DNA of 64,000 nucleotides from Rhizophagus irregularis. Taxonomy: Eukaryota; Glomeromycota; Glomeromycetes; Glomerales; Glomeraceae. Shown here piece after piece: positions 1 to 11,610 of this stretch. The notes under the pieces are model-generated. The model saw nothing but the letters and a program-made list of their open reading frames with translations. It made no database searches and was not told the DNA's origin. The position numbers and the translations under genes were made by a program. Numbering within the stretch: position 1 is the first letter of the stretch; each line of letters starts with the position of its first letter. Location: positions 5,518,001 through 5,582,000 of the forward strand of contig NC_089432.1 of the NCBI RefSeq assembly GCF_026210795.1, in the 5' to 3' direction.

Positions 1-2049
1 TATTGAAATATATTTTTTTTTATTTTTTATATGAACATTTATAAATCAAGAAACTATAATAAAGTATATAGTTTATATCAATTAATTCCAAGTAAAAATG
101 ACCAGGCACATTTAACATATTAAAGAAAAATACACATGAACAATGGTATAATATGTTTTATAATAATAAAATTAATCATATAAATTTTTTAATTTTAACA
201 TTAAATATTAGATACAAACAAATAATATATATATAAATTATTCTTTCTTTTGGATTTTTGAATAAATATAATATATTCATTTTAATATAAACTAGTATAG
301 TAAGATAAGCCATAGAATATTAATAAAGAATTATGCAAAGAGAATATTAATAAAGCATTATGCAAAGAAAAACTATAATCTCGGTTTGCCAATGTGAGCA
401 AAATGAAGAAACCTTGCCAGGGACTATATATATATCAAGTAAAAAGATATGCCAAACACAAGCTTCTCATAAAATTCTTATTATTGATAATTATAATTAG
501 GCCGCTCCAATTTAATTATTTGTTTAACATACCCCTCACTTCTCTATTTTTCAAAAATCTGGATCCTATTAAACATATAATAATAAATATGTCTCCACGA
601 TTTTCCAGAATTTCCGGGATTTCCCGAATTTTTCCAAAAGTTATATTATATTTGTCTCTCTCAAACTCTTTATAAATTCTGGACGTTAAACAAACAATCA
701 AATTGAAGGGCCTTACAATCCTTACATTTAACATCATCATAATAAATATAAAATTTATTAATTAATATATTTTAAGTAAAAAAGATGAATAATATGACTT
801 GATACATATTAAATTAATACAGATTGTATTCAACATCAAAACTATATATAGTAAAATGCCTCATAGATATAATTTAATAATAAGCATATAACATCTCTTT
901 ATACTATATAGATCTATACAGATTAAAAAGCAATGCCAAGTGAAGATTATAGTATATTAAAATAATTAAACCTACATGTCAAACTTTAATAGTCTATTAG
1001 GAACTTGGCAATGAAATAATCATATAAACCAGCTTTTTAACAACATATACTTCAAATTTACAAGTATATGTAACAATCAATATAAAGAAAAGGTTATATT
1101 ATACTCTTCATTCTCGATTAATACCTGGAAAGGCCTCAATAATCTTTTAATCTTTGAATTGAAAAACTTCCTAAAAAGAGGCAAGAGAACTTTTAATTGA
1201 CCAAAGAAGTTTTCACTGCTTTAAGATATTGGAGATGCAAGAGTATTAGTAATAAGAATTATAAATAATATGATAAATTCTAAAAACAGGAAATCTTAAA
1301 CATATCAGATTGAATAAAATAACTAATATCAATTCGAAAGAATAAAGATAACAATTTATTATTAGAAAGTTTTTGAACATGAAACCATGCAAATATATTA
1401 TAAGTTACAAAAAAAAGTAGTACCTTACTAGTATTGAAATTTAAAAATATATATTTCAGTTTATAGAGCGAAAAATTATTTATTTTCTCAAAAAAGATTA
1501 TTTTTAAAAGATGCATTCAAATGCTAACGATCAATTGTAATTTTATAATAAATGAGATAGATTTAACATATGACATTATTTTATTATTAGGAAACGTCAG
1601 TCCTTATCATATGGTCAATGCAACTTTAGCAGAAGATTACCATATAGTTTATAGTATATATTATAATGAAGCAAAATTTCGACATATTTTTACTGGTAAT
1701 TTACGGTTTAACGTCGAAATAACATTAATCTTAATGAAACACAACAAATTTGCATAATTTGCATGATTTTTTTTTAAAAAATGCTAATACAATATAATCA
1801 CATACATGTCCTTATCCAAAGAAAATATTGTTTCAATACGCGAAAGTAGTAACTTGGATTATAATATTAATATATATTAAAATATAATCTTTTTTTTTTT
1901 TAATAAAAAAGTACAAATACAATTATAAAAAATGTCGATATAATAAATTTTAGTATGTAAACGATACAAAAATAATTTTATACACTAACAATATCATCTT
2001 ATATACTAACAATATCATCCTAAAAATATTATCTTATATACTAACAATG
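1..2049. other. AT-rich intergenic region, no supported gene
   Basis: I see no gene here. The short open frames near 394-740 and 1280-1757 overlap on opposite strands, lack recognisable motifs and, at 394, would start with GTG. The stretch holds a 27-bp tandem duplication at 314-367 and, just after the ML-domain gene's stop, a short degenerate repeat (atactaacaatatcatc-like, about 1985-2048). The frame at 1521-1757 does begin with ATG and is the least implausible of these, but nothing identifies it. Confidence 0.5.
314..367. repeat. 27-bp direct tandem duplication
   Basis: Two adjacent 27-bp copies (314-340 and 341-367) differ at a single base. Each begins agaatattaataaag and ends ttatgcaaag. 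No function is evident. Confidence 0.8.
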
Positions 2050-2601
2050 TCAGGGATAATGAAACGTGATTTTTCCTTCAATACATGATAGAATGTTACC
2101 ATCAGGATTTATGACTGTATAAAAAAGAAAAATTAATAATTAAAAAACTTTATAATAAAACATTATAAAAAAAAAAATACATAATAAAATTAAATACTAA
2201 CTTTGCGTTCTTATATCAGATTCGACTGTAGTATTTACGGGATCATCTGTTGATGATTCTGCCGGGAAATTTATGGTAAAATCATAATCACCATTTATTG
2301 GACAGGTGGAACCATTTGGTATAACAAACATTTGGCAAAACTCGAAGCTGTGTTGATGAAATACTTGATTTTCATGAAATAATGTTATATTAAACAACGC
2401 TCCATTTTCAATAGGTACAGTTGCTTTACCAGTAATATGAATAGTAGCCGTTTGGCCTATGATGATTGGATTCGGCGTGAAAGTATATGTGGTAATTTCA
2501 TTTGGAAAAGTTCCAACACACGGACTGAGTGCTTGACGTCTTATATAAGTTGATGATGAGAATGTTGTAAAAAACAAGAAGATAAAAAGTAAAATATTCA
2601 T
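2050..2601 (-). CDS. secreted ML-domain (MD-2-related / NPC2-like) lipid-binding protein
   Basis: Two exons, 2601-2202 and 2114-2050, joined across an 87-nt intron (GTTAGT..ATACAG), encode 154 residues; phases add up exactly. The protein starts with a hydrophobic signal peptide (MNILLFIFLFFTTFSSS). It then shows the ML layout: a Cys near residue 28, a C-x(n)-C pair in the middle (FEFCQMF, STCPI) and a C-terminal stretch D-G-N-I-L-S-C-I-E-G-K-I-T-F typical of the last strands. ML proteins (fungal PG/PI transfer proteins, NPC2) bind single lipids or sterols in a beta-sandwich, usually in the secretory or vacuolar lumen or outside the cell. The length matches the family. Without splicing, the frame ends seven residues after Asp-Ile-Arg, which would remove the last strand. 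Ligand unknown. Start chosen as the ATG before the signal peptide. Confidence 0.85.
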
Positions 2602-2667
2602 CTTTATAAAGACTGTTTGAAAAGGGGATAAATTTGAAAGTGATGAAATACGAACAGAATTGTACCA

Positions 2668-2675
2668 TATTTATA
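2668..2675 (-). promoter_or_regulatory. TATA-like box upstream of the ML-domain gene
   Basis: TATAAATA on the minus strand lies about 67 nt upstream of the ATG at 2601, a plausible core-promoter distance. Inferred from sequence and spacing only; TA-rich words are common here. Confidence 0.35.
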
Positions 2676-3580
2676 TGTTAAAAAATGATGAAAAATTAAA
2701 ATTCGTTAGCCGTTAAAAAAAACGCCTTTAAACTCATGTCAATGAAATGTAACTTTTTTTAGGTAGATAAAGAATAAAAAGAAGAAGAATATAATTACGC
2801 CTTCATATTATTATATCATATAATAATAACAATCAAAAGAGTTATCTCCCGTTATTCTAATTATAACTGTATCCACATTTAGAAAAACAATAATCATTGT
2901 ACACATATTGCGAATGATCAGCCGATTTCGGTAATTCTTATAAGAATTTTCTTGTATGAAATTCTTGGTCAAATAATAAAAATTTTAATAAAATCTCGTA
3001 AATTATATTAAAATATTCAACTTTATGGATTAATACTCTATTTTAAAATAATATACAATCATGTACATAAGTCGATAATCGAATCTTCGAACCATTCTCA
3101 ATTATTTGTTTATCAATCAATATCTTATTATTTATTGCCTTTTTTAAAAGCTTATTCGAATTTGGATGTACCCTTTATGCGTTTTATGCGTGTAACAGAT
3201 TAGAATAGAATTCAGATTTTTCATTGAGGTACACTAAAAATAAATAAATAAATAATAAGGTTCGAATTCTTGTGTAACATGTGGCGCTTGTAAGAACATT
3301 CGCTTGAAAACGAACTTGGTTTAATTAGAAATGCAAAAACTGATGCCGTTGACCAAAATAATTTAAAAAAAAATGTTTATAGGAATTATCATTTTAAAAA
3401 TGTATTTTATTCTTTAAAATTATATTTCGATATTATAGACTCTATTAAAAATTAAAATATGATACGAAAAACGTCATTTATCATTTTCATGTTAATATCT
3501 CATAATATATTTTTATTCTTCTTTAACTTTGTTTTTTTATGTCGTGCTTAAAATGAAATTTTCAAATAAATTATGACACA
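2676..3580. other. intergenic, nothing recognised
   Basis: AT-rich sequence without a supportable open frame. A GGTTCGAATTC word near 3260 resembles a tRNA B box, but no acceptor stem or A box accompanies it. Confidence 0.5.
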
Positions 3581-3868
3581 TTAGTTGAAAACATTCTTAG
3601 TGTATTCTCTATAAAATTCTTTAAATTCCTTAGAAGCGGCACCCCATGAATTTTTTGCCATCTTGGAAGTATTACTGACGTTGGTATTTAATGCCCATAG
3701 TAAGTGTATCCTAAACATAATAAAGCTATTGCACCGCAAAAAATTTCTGTAACGTAAAGAATTAACAGGGGTTAAAGCATAGTAATAAAGCCATATTGTG
3801 GTATACTTAAAAAATATTGCCCATTTATTAATAGATAACATTGGAGAACTATTTAATAATTCCACCAT
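3581..3868 (-). CDS. small HMG-box-like protein (possibly truncated)
   Basis: An ATG-started single-exon frame of 95 residues. Its second half reads like an HMG box of the MATA-HMG type that is expanded in Rhizophagus: N-S-F-I-M-F-R (residues 47-53, compare the usual pPNaFmlyR), then S-K-M-A-K-N-S-W and a tail K-E-F-K-E-F-Y-R-E-Y, matching the W-x(5)-E-x-K-x(3)-Y pattern of helices 2 and 3. HMG-box proteins bind the DNA minor groove as transcription factors or architectural proteins. The first 45 residues are not HMG-like, and the frame stops right after helix 3. This could be a short intact gene, a 3'-truncated one, or one with an unrecognised 5' exon. The HMG assignment rests on motif reading alone. 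Confidence 0.45.
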   Translation of the reverse strand: MVELLNSSPMLSINKWAIFFKYTTIWLYYYALTPVNSLRYRNFLRCNSFIMFRIHLLWALNTNVSNTSKMAKNSWGAASKEFKEFYREYTKNVFN

Positions 3869-4565
3869 TTGAATTTTATGATATTATTAACTGTTAAATC
3901 AAAGAAATTTCTTAATTTTACACGGGGTGTTCATACATGTATCACGTGACTTTATTAAAAAAAAAAAAAATTTTTTTTAATAAATATAATTTTAAAATAA
4001 TTGTAGTGTGTATTTTCTGCAAGTTTACTTAAAGCGTCAAAGTTGATTTTGAATGTCAATTTTGATTTATTTTTTTTTTCCTGTTTTCGTTAAATTCAAC
4101 ATTAAATGATCAGCATAGAAAATTTACTTTTTTGAAATACCGTGTTTGTGTACAAATAGAAATCGAATTGCTTAACGTTACTGTAATACAAAAAAAATAT
4201 TTTGCGGATTTTTTTTTTTTTTAGATAGCCCTTATACAAAAAAAAATCCATGTGAAAGATTAACTGTTACACCTCTGCAACTGCGGTTAATAACCGGTAA
4301 AAACCGGAACATTGTCGTACCAGTTTAATCGATTTGAGAATTTTCACATGTGGAATGATTTCAGTTGATCTACGCATTCACAGCCATATAATAATTTAAA
4401 TAAGAAAAATTTTATAAAAATTTTTGTTTTACTTATATGAATTATTTTATTTAATATAGCGGTGCTTCTTGTACCGGTAAAACGGTATGTAATATATTTT
4501 TAAATTTTTTTTGCAAAGAAAAATATATTTTTTGATTATATATTAATAAAGTATCTTTTTTTTTC
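3869..4565. other. intergenic; contains a GTATCACGTGA motif
   Basis: No gene seen. At 3939-3949 there is a tGTATCACGTGAC word that recurs near repeat-like DNA elsewhere in the window (about 11362 and 23028). The rest is homopolymer-rich AT sequence. Confidence 0.5.
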
Positions 4566-6589
4566 CTAACATATATACAGACATTTTCTATCCCGATTTC
4601 TTTGTTTAGCAGATTTTTCATACCAATAATTGGCTTGATTTATATCCTTTTTGACTCCTTTTCCATATTCATATATTGAAGCAAGATTATATTGAGCTGA
4701 ATCATCTCCTAAATTTGTCTGCTTCTTGAAAAAGTTCAAATGCCTTTTGTTCATCAATTTCAGTTCCAATACCATTTTCATCTAAGCTGTTTACTCCAAT
4801 TGCATTTCCCAAATTTGCTGCTTTTTGAATTAGCTCAAATGCCTTTTGTTTGTTAATACTAGTTCCAATACCACTTTCATAACAAATTCCCAAACAACAT
4901 GTTCCATATGCATCTCCTAAATTTGCAGCTTTTTGATATAGCTCAAATGCCTTTTGTTTATCAATACTAGTAACAATACCAAATTCATAACACTTTCCTA
5001 AATTGATCATTCCAATTGCACATTCTAAATTTGCAGCTTTTTTGTATAGTTCAAATGCCTTTATCAATTTTAGTTCCAATACCATTTTGATAACACACTC
5101 CTAAGTTGTTTATTCCACGTGAATTTCCTAAATTTGCAGCCTTTTGATATAATTCAAATGCCTTTTGCTGGTCAACACTGATTCCAATTCCTTCATCATA
5201 ACAATATCCTAAACTAGTTATTCCAAATACATTTCCAGAGTTTGCCGCATTTTGATATAATTCAAATGCTTTTTGTTTATCAACATTAATTTCAATTCCG
5301 AAATGATTAAATATTCCAAGTAAAACGACAGAATTTGAATTATTTAATTATCTAATAACCAATTATAAATTTCTTGTAAAGTTATGTTATGATTATAAAG
5401 GTAATTGATAATTTCAATTTTTTTTCTTTCTCTTCCTACAGTTTCAAGAAGGAGAATTATTTCATTAACCATTGTATCAAAGTTATTCTCTGATGGTATT
5501 GAAGTTTCTGTATTCATAATAAAATTTTTAATAACTTGGGATATTTCTCCATGCATTATTAATAATATTTTCTGCAATAATCCGCTGTTCGTTAGATACT
5601 TTAATATTTTCTGCAATATTCAGCTGTTCGTTTGATACTTTAATATTTTCTTTTAGAATAATTTCATTTAATTTCTCAACAACCTGGTTGGAAGTTGGAC
5701 GATTATCTGGTTCACTATTCCAGCAATCTAAAATAAAAAATATTTAAACTTTTAATTAATCAATATTATAATTATAAATCATAACTAAATTTAATTCTCT
5801 TTACCAGAATATATTTTTATATAGTCTTCAGGTGTATTAGAAATAGGTTTCTCTCTCAGACCCTGCAATATTTCCATAGCCAAAGCAACATCATATGGTT
5901 CGTTACTAAAAGGTGGCTGTCCACTAGATATTTCCCATAAGATTATACCAATACTATAAATATCACTCTTTTTATTTAATGAATATATTTGTTTTTGGTT
6001 GTTGCTGCCCTTTTTCTATTAAATATTTGTGGATCAATGTAAGCAATCATTCCAAATAATTTTGATTGAACATTGGATGATTCTTCTATTCTCTTGGATA
6101 ATCCAAAATCTGCCAATTTGATAGTATTTTGGTGAACTAAAATATTATTGGAATGCTATTATAAAATAATAAATAAAATAAATGGTTGTATATAATTTCA
6201 TAAATAAATACAATTAAGCAAATTGAATAACCTACTAAATCACGATGTACAATCTCTTCGTCATGTAGGCACGTTACAACATGAGCTAACTGAAATGCCA
6301 GACTTAATTTATCATTCCAAGTAAGATTTACAAAATTTTCACTTAAATAATTTCGAAGGGTACCATTATTGGCATATTCCATCACCAGTAAATATTTTTT
6401 TGAATTATCATTTTGATTTTCTTTTGAGAGAAAGATATTATTTTAGATTTTTTCATTCTTATTAAAATAATACTTTGAAATATTTCTAATACCTGTTGTA
6501 ACACCATAAAATCGAATAATATTCTCATGAAAATCTATTTCACGTTGAAGTTTAATCTAAAATAAATAAAATTTTAAGTCATGAACGTA

Positions 6590-6622
<33 letters not shown>

Positions 6623-6895
6623 GATAAAATATTTATATATTATAATTACTTCATTAACAATTTCTTTAATTGTGATGTTGTTGTAATTATAAAAAGATTT
6701 CAATGCTAAATAATTACGAAAATTTTTCCAATTTGCGCGATATACTTTTCCACAACTTCCGAAACCAATTTCTTGGATATTATTGAAATGTTTATAATCA
6801 TAATATTTAAAATAATTTTTTGTAACGGCCTCTTCAATCCAATTGATCCATTCATTTGAATTATTAGTAACTTTAATTTCAGAGTTATTAAACAT
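4566..6895 (-). pseudogene. broken TKL protein kinase-Sel1 repeat fusion gene
   Basis: Kinase exons run 6895-6650, 6556-6493, 6420-6236, 6155-about 5808, then a last exon from 5728. Visible motifs: glycine loop I-G-F-G-S-C-G-K-V, A-L-K-S lysine, catalytic H-R-D-L-H-S-N-N (formed by splicing), D-F-G-L-S, W-E-I-S-S-G and C-W-N-S-E-P. A linker follows (H-G-E-I-S-Q-V-I, E-I-Y-N-W-L-L-D-N), then Sel1 repeats of the form K-A-F-E-L-Y-Q-K-A-A-N-L-G and Y-N-L-A-S-I-Y-E-Y-G. The frame breaks repeatedly: in a homopolymer near 6010 (R-K-R to S-N-N-Q-K-Q-I-Y-S), near 5558 (before H-G-E-I-S), near 5345 (after W-L-L-D-N), near 5065 (about 5 nt missing inside D-K-Q-K-A-F) and near 4725 (F-Q-E-A to T-N-L-G-D-D). 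Intact relatives are cytoplasmic kinases with TPR-like solenoids. Several independent frameshifts point to a pseudogene, not one sequencing error. A (TA)n tract lies in the first intron. Confidence 0.85.
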
Positions 6896-7120
6896 TGTTA
6901 AAGTGCTTAAAGTGCAGAAAATTCTCTACAAGAAATTTTTTTTTGATTTTTTGTGGCTTAATATATAAAATTTTGTATTACTAAGCTATGATTTTACCTG
7001 TGTAACGGTGACGTTTAGATTAACTTGTTTTGAATTGCGCGGTACGTAATTCTTATGATTTGATCGGCAAATTCATGCTGAATTACTGTATGATTATCAT
7101 TTTGTGATTATTGAAAGACG

Positions 7121-7613
7121 TCAAATTTTCTAAATCATCTGATATTTATTGTATGGGCTGGGCATGATTATGTGGGAATTAATAACTGTATTGCTAATGT
7201 GGGACATAAAATTATTGATGGAAAATGACCTAATATTACTGATGACACTCCTGAAGATTTTGCTAATTTAATGAAAAGATGTTGGAATCCCGATTCTGAT
7301 GTTTGTGAAATTTTTAATTCTTGGTCAATATTTACAACATTTTAACATTTAATAATTATTATCATCTTAGATAATAAACTTATTAAAGAATCAATCAACG
7401 ATAAAGGTATTAAAGTCAGTATGTAAAGGAATTTATTAATTACTTGATTCTTCTTCTTTAGAATATATTACAAAAGAATATGAGTTTGATATAAATGAAA
7501 TTTAAAGGTACAATTAAATGTTTTCTATATTGCTTTTAACAATTGTTTTGATCAATTCATAAGTAAATCCAATCAATCCAAGGAAACAAGATGCAACTGA
7601 AGATTTTACTAAA
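7121..7613 (+). pseudogene. TKL protein kinase C-lobe relic
   Basis: Fragments of a kinase C-lobe read on the plus strand in shifting frames: K-F-S-K-S-S-D-I-Y-C-M-G, then M-I-M-W-E-L, A-N-V-G-H, then P-N-I-T-D-D-T-P-E-D-F-A-N-L-M-K-R-C-W-N-P-D-S, and later the tail T-K-E-Y-E-F-D-I-N-E-I and a Q-D-A-T-E-D-F end. Stops and frameshifts separate them (for example GGA AAA TGA where the family has Gly-Lys-Arg-Pro). It faces the kinase-Sel1 relic divergently, about 225 bp away. No start, glycine loop or HRD motif is found upstream, so only the 3' half remains. Confidence 0.7.
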
Positions 7614-8636
7614 TAAATTTTTTGTCAATTTTATTTTATTTTGTTTTATTTATTTATTTATTTATTTTTAAAAAAAGGAATGCATATTAAAGTTAGTAAC
7701 AATGTTAACACAGAATCTTATGAATAGACACTTTTGTTATCATGTTCTGCTTTTATTAAGTTATTTATTTATTTTTCTTTTTTTATAAAAAATTTATTTA
7801 TTATTACAATTACTATTTGTTGAAATAAAGATTATAATTATGTCTAAATTGTAAATCTTAAAATTCTCGCTAGTTGCTATAATTTTAACATCATATTATT
7901 TATTTACGTATACTACATAAAAAAATGCATATGTAGCTATGGATAAAACTAATTATATACCAAACCTGTGTACGTGAATGTACATAGACTTTCTCTAATG
8001 TGAACCAATTCATGATAATAGAGATATCTGCTATAAAACACTTTTGCACTGAATATGACTATTCCAAATTATCATACACCAAAATCATAAATGATAGTAT
8101 GTATTTAAATGATATTTAAAGATAAAAATAAATTAATAACTATGTGAGGAAACAGGTTGCCACTCTGCATGCTGGATTAAATACAGTAAATACTTAATCA
8201 TCAAGCAAAATTTTTAATTTTTCTATATTTCTTTCATTAATTAATTTCGTAAAAACAATAACAATTGATAATGGTTCTTTTGTACCAAGTTTTAATTCAC
8301 CAAGGTAAGAAGTTATATTTTGAAATCTGTCATATTTATTTTGAATTCAATAAATATCACTATAATTAAATTCTAACAAGTAATTCTCTTGATTATGTTA
8401 TCTCAATTCTCATCATCATAATCAGATTCTAACAAATAGTTCTCTGTTTAGCTACAAAAATTTATTGCAACACTAGGAACATTTTTAAATTTGATTTTTA
8501 TTTACTATTTGATAAAAAGAGCTAATATCTCAAAATAGATTACATCAACAAAAACTGTGTATTAAACAATTATATATGGACATATAAAAGAAATTTTTTA
8601 ATTTTATTAATAAGAATATGAGTACATCATGATAGT
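7614..8636. other. intergenic, nothing recognised
   Basis: AT-rich with no open frame of note. A partial duplication around 8370-8450 (two copies of a segment containing ctaacaa and ttctct) is the only structure seen. Confidence 0.45.
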
Positions 8637-10044
8637 CTAAATATAATAATAATGATCAAAACCTGTAACTTTAAATTTCCTAATAACACCTAATTTAATA
8701 TATTTATTAATTATTTCAATATTTTCATCATTTTTATCTAAGCTATTTTCTTCATCATATATAATAATTAAAGAAAGTGATTTTTGTGGTACACGATTTG
8801 TCCAATTTACAAAAAAGGACTCTAATTCTTCCGGAAGTAAATTAAATTGAAAGATAAATACATGATTTTCACAACCGTTTCTAATGCTTGTTTTTCGCTC
8901 AAAAATTCACCTCCACACCAAATTTTAATACTTTCTAAATATTTGCAACTATTAAAAATTATTTTTAATGTTTCCAATTCATTATTTTTAATTCTAGTGG
9001 AAAGTTTTCTAAGCATTGGACAAAACTTAGAAATAGCTAAATTTAATAAATTAAATGATTTATCATTACAACATATATAAATTTCTTTTAGATTTTTCCC
9101 ATTATTTTCTAAGAATTTTATTGGTATTCCATTGCTTGGAAATGCATTACGAATTTTTAAAACTTGTAATTGTGAAAAAATAACATATTGTAACTTTTCA
9201 AAACCAACAATGCATTTTTTAAGTGATAATTTAAGTTCTTATAAATTTGAGAAATTGGCAATAAAAGACAATGATGGAATATAATAAATTCTACTATCAA
9301 TATCTAATTTAATTAAAGTTTTAGGAACTTTTGACATTAATGAAAAAATTTTATTTGCCACGTTATACTCATGATATAGTAATATACCAAAATGCTTCAA
9401 ATTTCTCTGAACAGAAATTATATCTACTATTCCAATTCGAAATAATTCTTTTAAATTCTATAGTAAGTGATTGTATATTATAACATGTTTGAGATAGTTG
9501 ATAAAATAATTCTGTGGAAATATCTGAACTACAGCTTAATTCTGAGAGATTTTTTAAACAATCTTTTGCTCCAGGACATAAGGAAAAAGTTATATATGGA
9601 TATGGGTAAAAAAAATAGAGTTCTTAAAGAAGGGATTTCTTTCATGAACATTTGGAGTACTTCCTGCATAACTATAAATGTATAATTTTTAAGACTTTGT
9701 AATAGAATATTTTGTTGATTTTTAAGAAGCCTTCCAATTTTGTAATAAACTCGATTAACTGATAGAACTTTGCAAAATGATGCATAATTGAAAATGGGAG
9801 GTTTTAAAGTTGGAGTTAAAATAGTAATTTCATTTTTAGATAAAATTTCTTTTGACTCATTTGGAAGGCAAGTAATTAAAGTACTAAAGTTCGAAGTAGT
9901 ATAATTCTGTTCATTTCTCCACAAAATTCTTACTGAAACTTCACACCAAAGACGATTAACTAATATGCATGAATACAAAGTATGTATGTCATCTTCCAAG
10001 TATTCAAAAATCTCATTCCAGCAATCAGCAGGAAGTTTAGACAT
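8637..10044 (-). pseudogene. broken F-box/LRR protein gene
   Basis: The ATG at 10044 opens an F-box (M-S-K-L-P-A-D-C-W-N-E-I-F-E-Y-L, then C-I-L-V-N-R-L-W-C), the Skp1-binding domain of SCF ubiquitin ligases. It is followed by leucine-rich stretches such as L-K-N-L-S-E-L-S-C, L-I-K-L-D-I-D, F-L-E-N-N-G-K-N-L-K-E, L-R-K-L-S-T and Y-L-E-S-I-K-I-W-C-G-G. The coding line continues to a stop at 8637-8639 only if several lesions are crossed: a frameshift near 9585, another near 9450, an in-frame TAA near 9240 where related repeats have N-L-Q-E-L, and a small deletion with frameshift near 8865 after T-V-V-K. Intact relatives are about 480 residues, single-exon, and very numerous in arbuscular-mycorrhizal fungi. 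The N-terminal 171 residues are open, so a truncated F-box-only product is conceivable. Confidence 0.8.
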
Positions 10045-11183
10045 TGTTTTTTTTAATATAACAAAAAAAAGAGTTCAAACTTTAAAATGAGGCGAAAAGT
10101 TCGTTATTTATGATTATGCCGATCGTTAAGGTAACATGTAAAGCTAATATGATTGGCTGTTTTCTTTGCATACAACTTAGTCACAACAACTAAAATTGAT
10201 GAAATTCAAATCACTACTACTCACTAACGATAAATGTAAAGTATAACTATACAATAATAAAACAAAACAAGCTTAACAAAACTACAGTTTTAAATTTCTA
10301 TAAAATGTTTTTTAATAAATTAGTAGAAGTTCAAAGTTAGAATATTTTACTATTAAATTAAATATTTGGCCACTTTTAATATTCTGACCAAAATTATGTG
10401 TAAATCTGGCTAAAATTATATGCTAAAATTATATATAAGTCTGGCTAGAATTAAAAAAATTATAATCTAAACTATATAAATCTAGCCAATAAAATTGCAA
10501 GTTTAATGTATCATGTGATATAAATTGATATTTTAAATTTGGCCACTTAAAAATTTTTTTGTTGTGACTAAGTTTCATCATTTTCGACACCAGGGTGGCA
10601 TTGTCAGATTTGGCGGTTTGGTTCACAATTTAATTTAGAATTACTTTAGATAGGCTTACGTATAGTTCGTCCCTGTAATTTGTATCGTGACTTTGTTCAC
10701 ATGGAAATTAAAAAATAAAAATAAAAATAATTTTCTTGTGACTAAGTTATATGCACTGTATGTGTTTAAAAAATTGAATTTTTGATATGAAATTTTGCAC
10801 GACTAAAGAGTGCTGTAACAGTTCAGACTAATAAACAAGAGAGAATTTTTTATAATTTTTTTTTTATTATCATATTTCTTAAATTTCATAAAAAAATATC
10901 ACTATTTAAATTTGACATTATTAATTTCTTTAGTAGTGAAACGATATCATATAGAAAATATGACTTTAAATTTAAACTCGAAATGAAATATGAAATGAAT
11001 TTAAAATACAAATATTTACATATATGCAGAAATTTAAAATTTCTAAGAAAAATTAAGTATTTAATACGAGGTTGAAATCTTTAGTGTTTCAATCCATTAC
11101 CAGGTTCAACCAAATGAGCCCAGATAATTTTATTTTTCTAGATATCTGAATATTTACGATTTTTAAATCCGATTATAAATACA
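10045..11183. other. repeat-derived intergenic DNA
   Basis: No gene. From about 10380 to 10490 there are degenerate repeats of a word like ctggctaaaattatatg, part of a ctggcc(a)gaatta family seen again near 11420, 32535, 52830 and 62000. Near 10160 and 10560 the word acttagtcacaac and its complement form a loose inverted pair. Confidence 0.4.
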
Positions 11184-11610
11184 CAGTGAAATTTAATAAA
11201 CCGGATCTTCGATAAAGCCTAAACTGGACTTTTTTCTGGAACCAAATCACGTATATTAAAATAGTTTTAATATACCGGAGTTTACTAGTAAAAGCTCGAT
11301 ATTCGCTATAACAGATCAATTTTCTAACCAGCTATAGGGTAAAAATGATTCGATAAACCGTATCACGTGACCATTAACCAATAAAATTTAAGTAACGTGA
11401 TGCGGTAAATCTTAATTTTGGCCAGAATTATAAAAATCTTAATTCCGGCTGAAGTTATGTATTACTTATTTCTTCAATTAAAAATATTTTATATTCATTT
11501 TCATAAACTATAACGTATATTAGTTTATTAGCACGAAAATTATTTGTCAGTATATTGATATTTTTTCGCTATACCAGATTTTTAGTGGAACCGTTTATCG
11601 AATTTCACTA
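11184..11610. mobile_element. pogo/Tigger-like MITE remnant
   Basis: The left end cagtgaaatttaataaacc and the right end, read as complement agtgaaattcgataaacgg, form degenerate terminal inverted repeats about 25 bp long, enclosing 427 bp without coding capacity. TIRs beginning CAGTG with GATAAAC words resemble pogo/Tigger-type elements. I could not confirm a TA target duplication. Inside is a GTATCACGTGACCAT word. Non-autonomous and probably old. Confidence 0.45.

Noticed and set aside
394-740. Overlapping open frames on both strands
   Set aside because: The plus-strand frame starts with GTG, both are low-complexity, and neither shows a domain or splice pattern.
3255-3275. GGTTCGAATTC word resembling a tRNA B box
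   Set aside because: No matching acceptor stem, D-arm or A box within tRNA distance on either strand.
6590-6617. (TA)n tract
   Set aside because: Simple microsatellite within an intron of the kinase-Sel1 relic; no further meaning seen.
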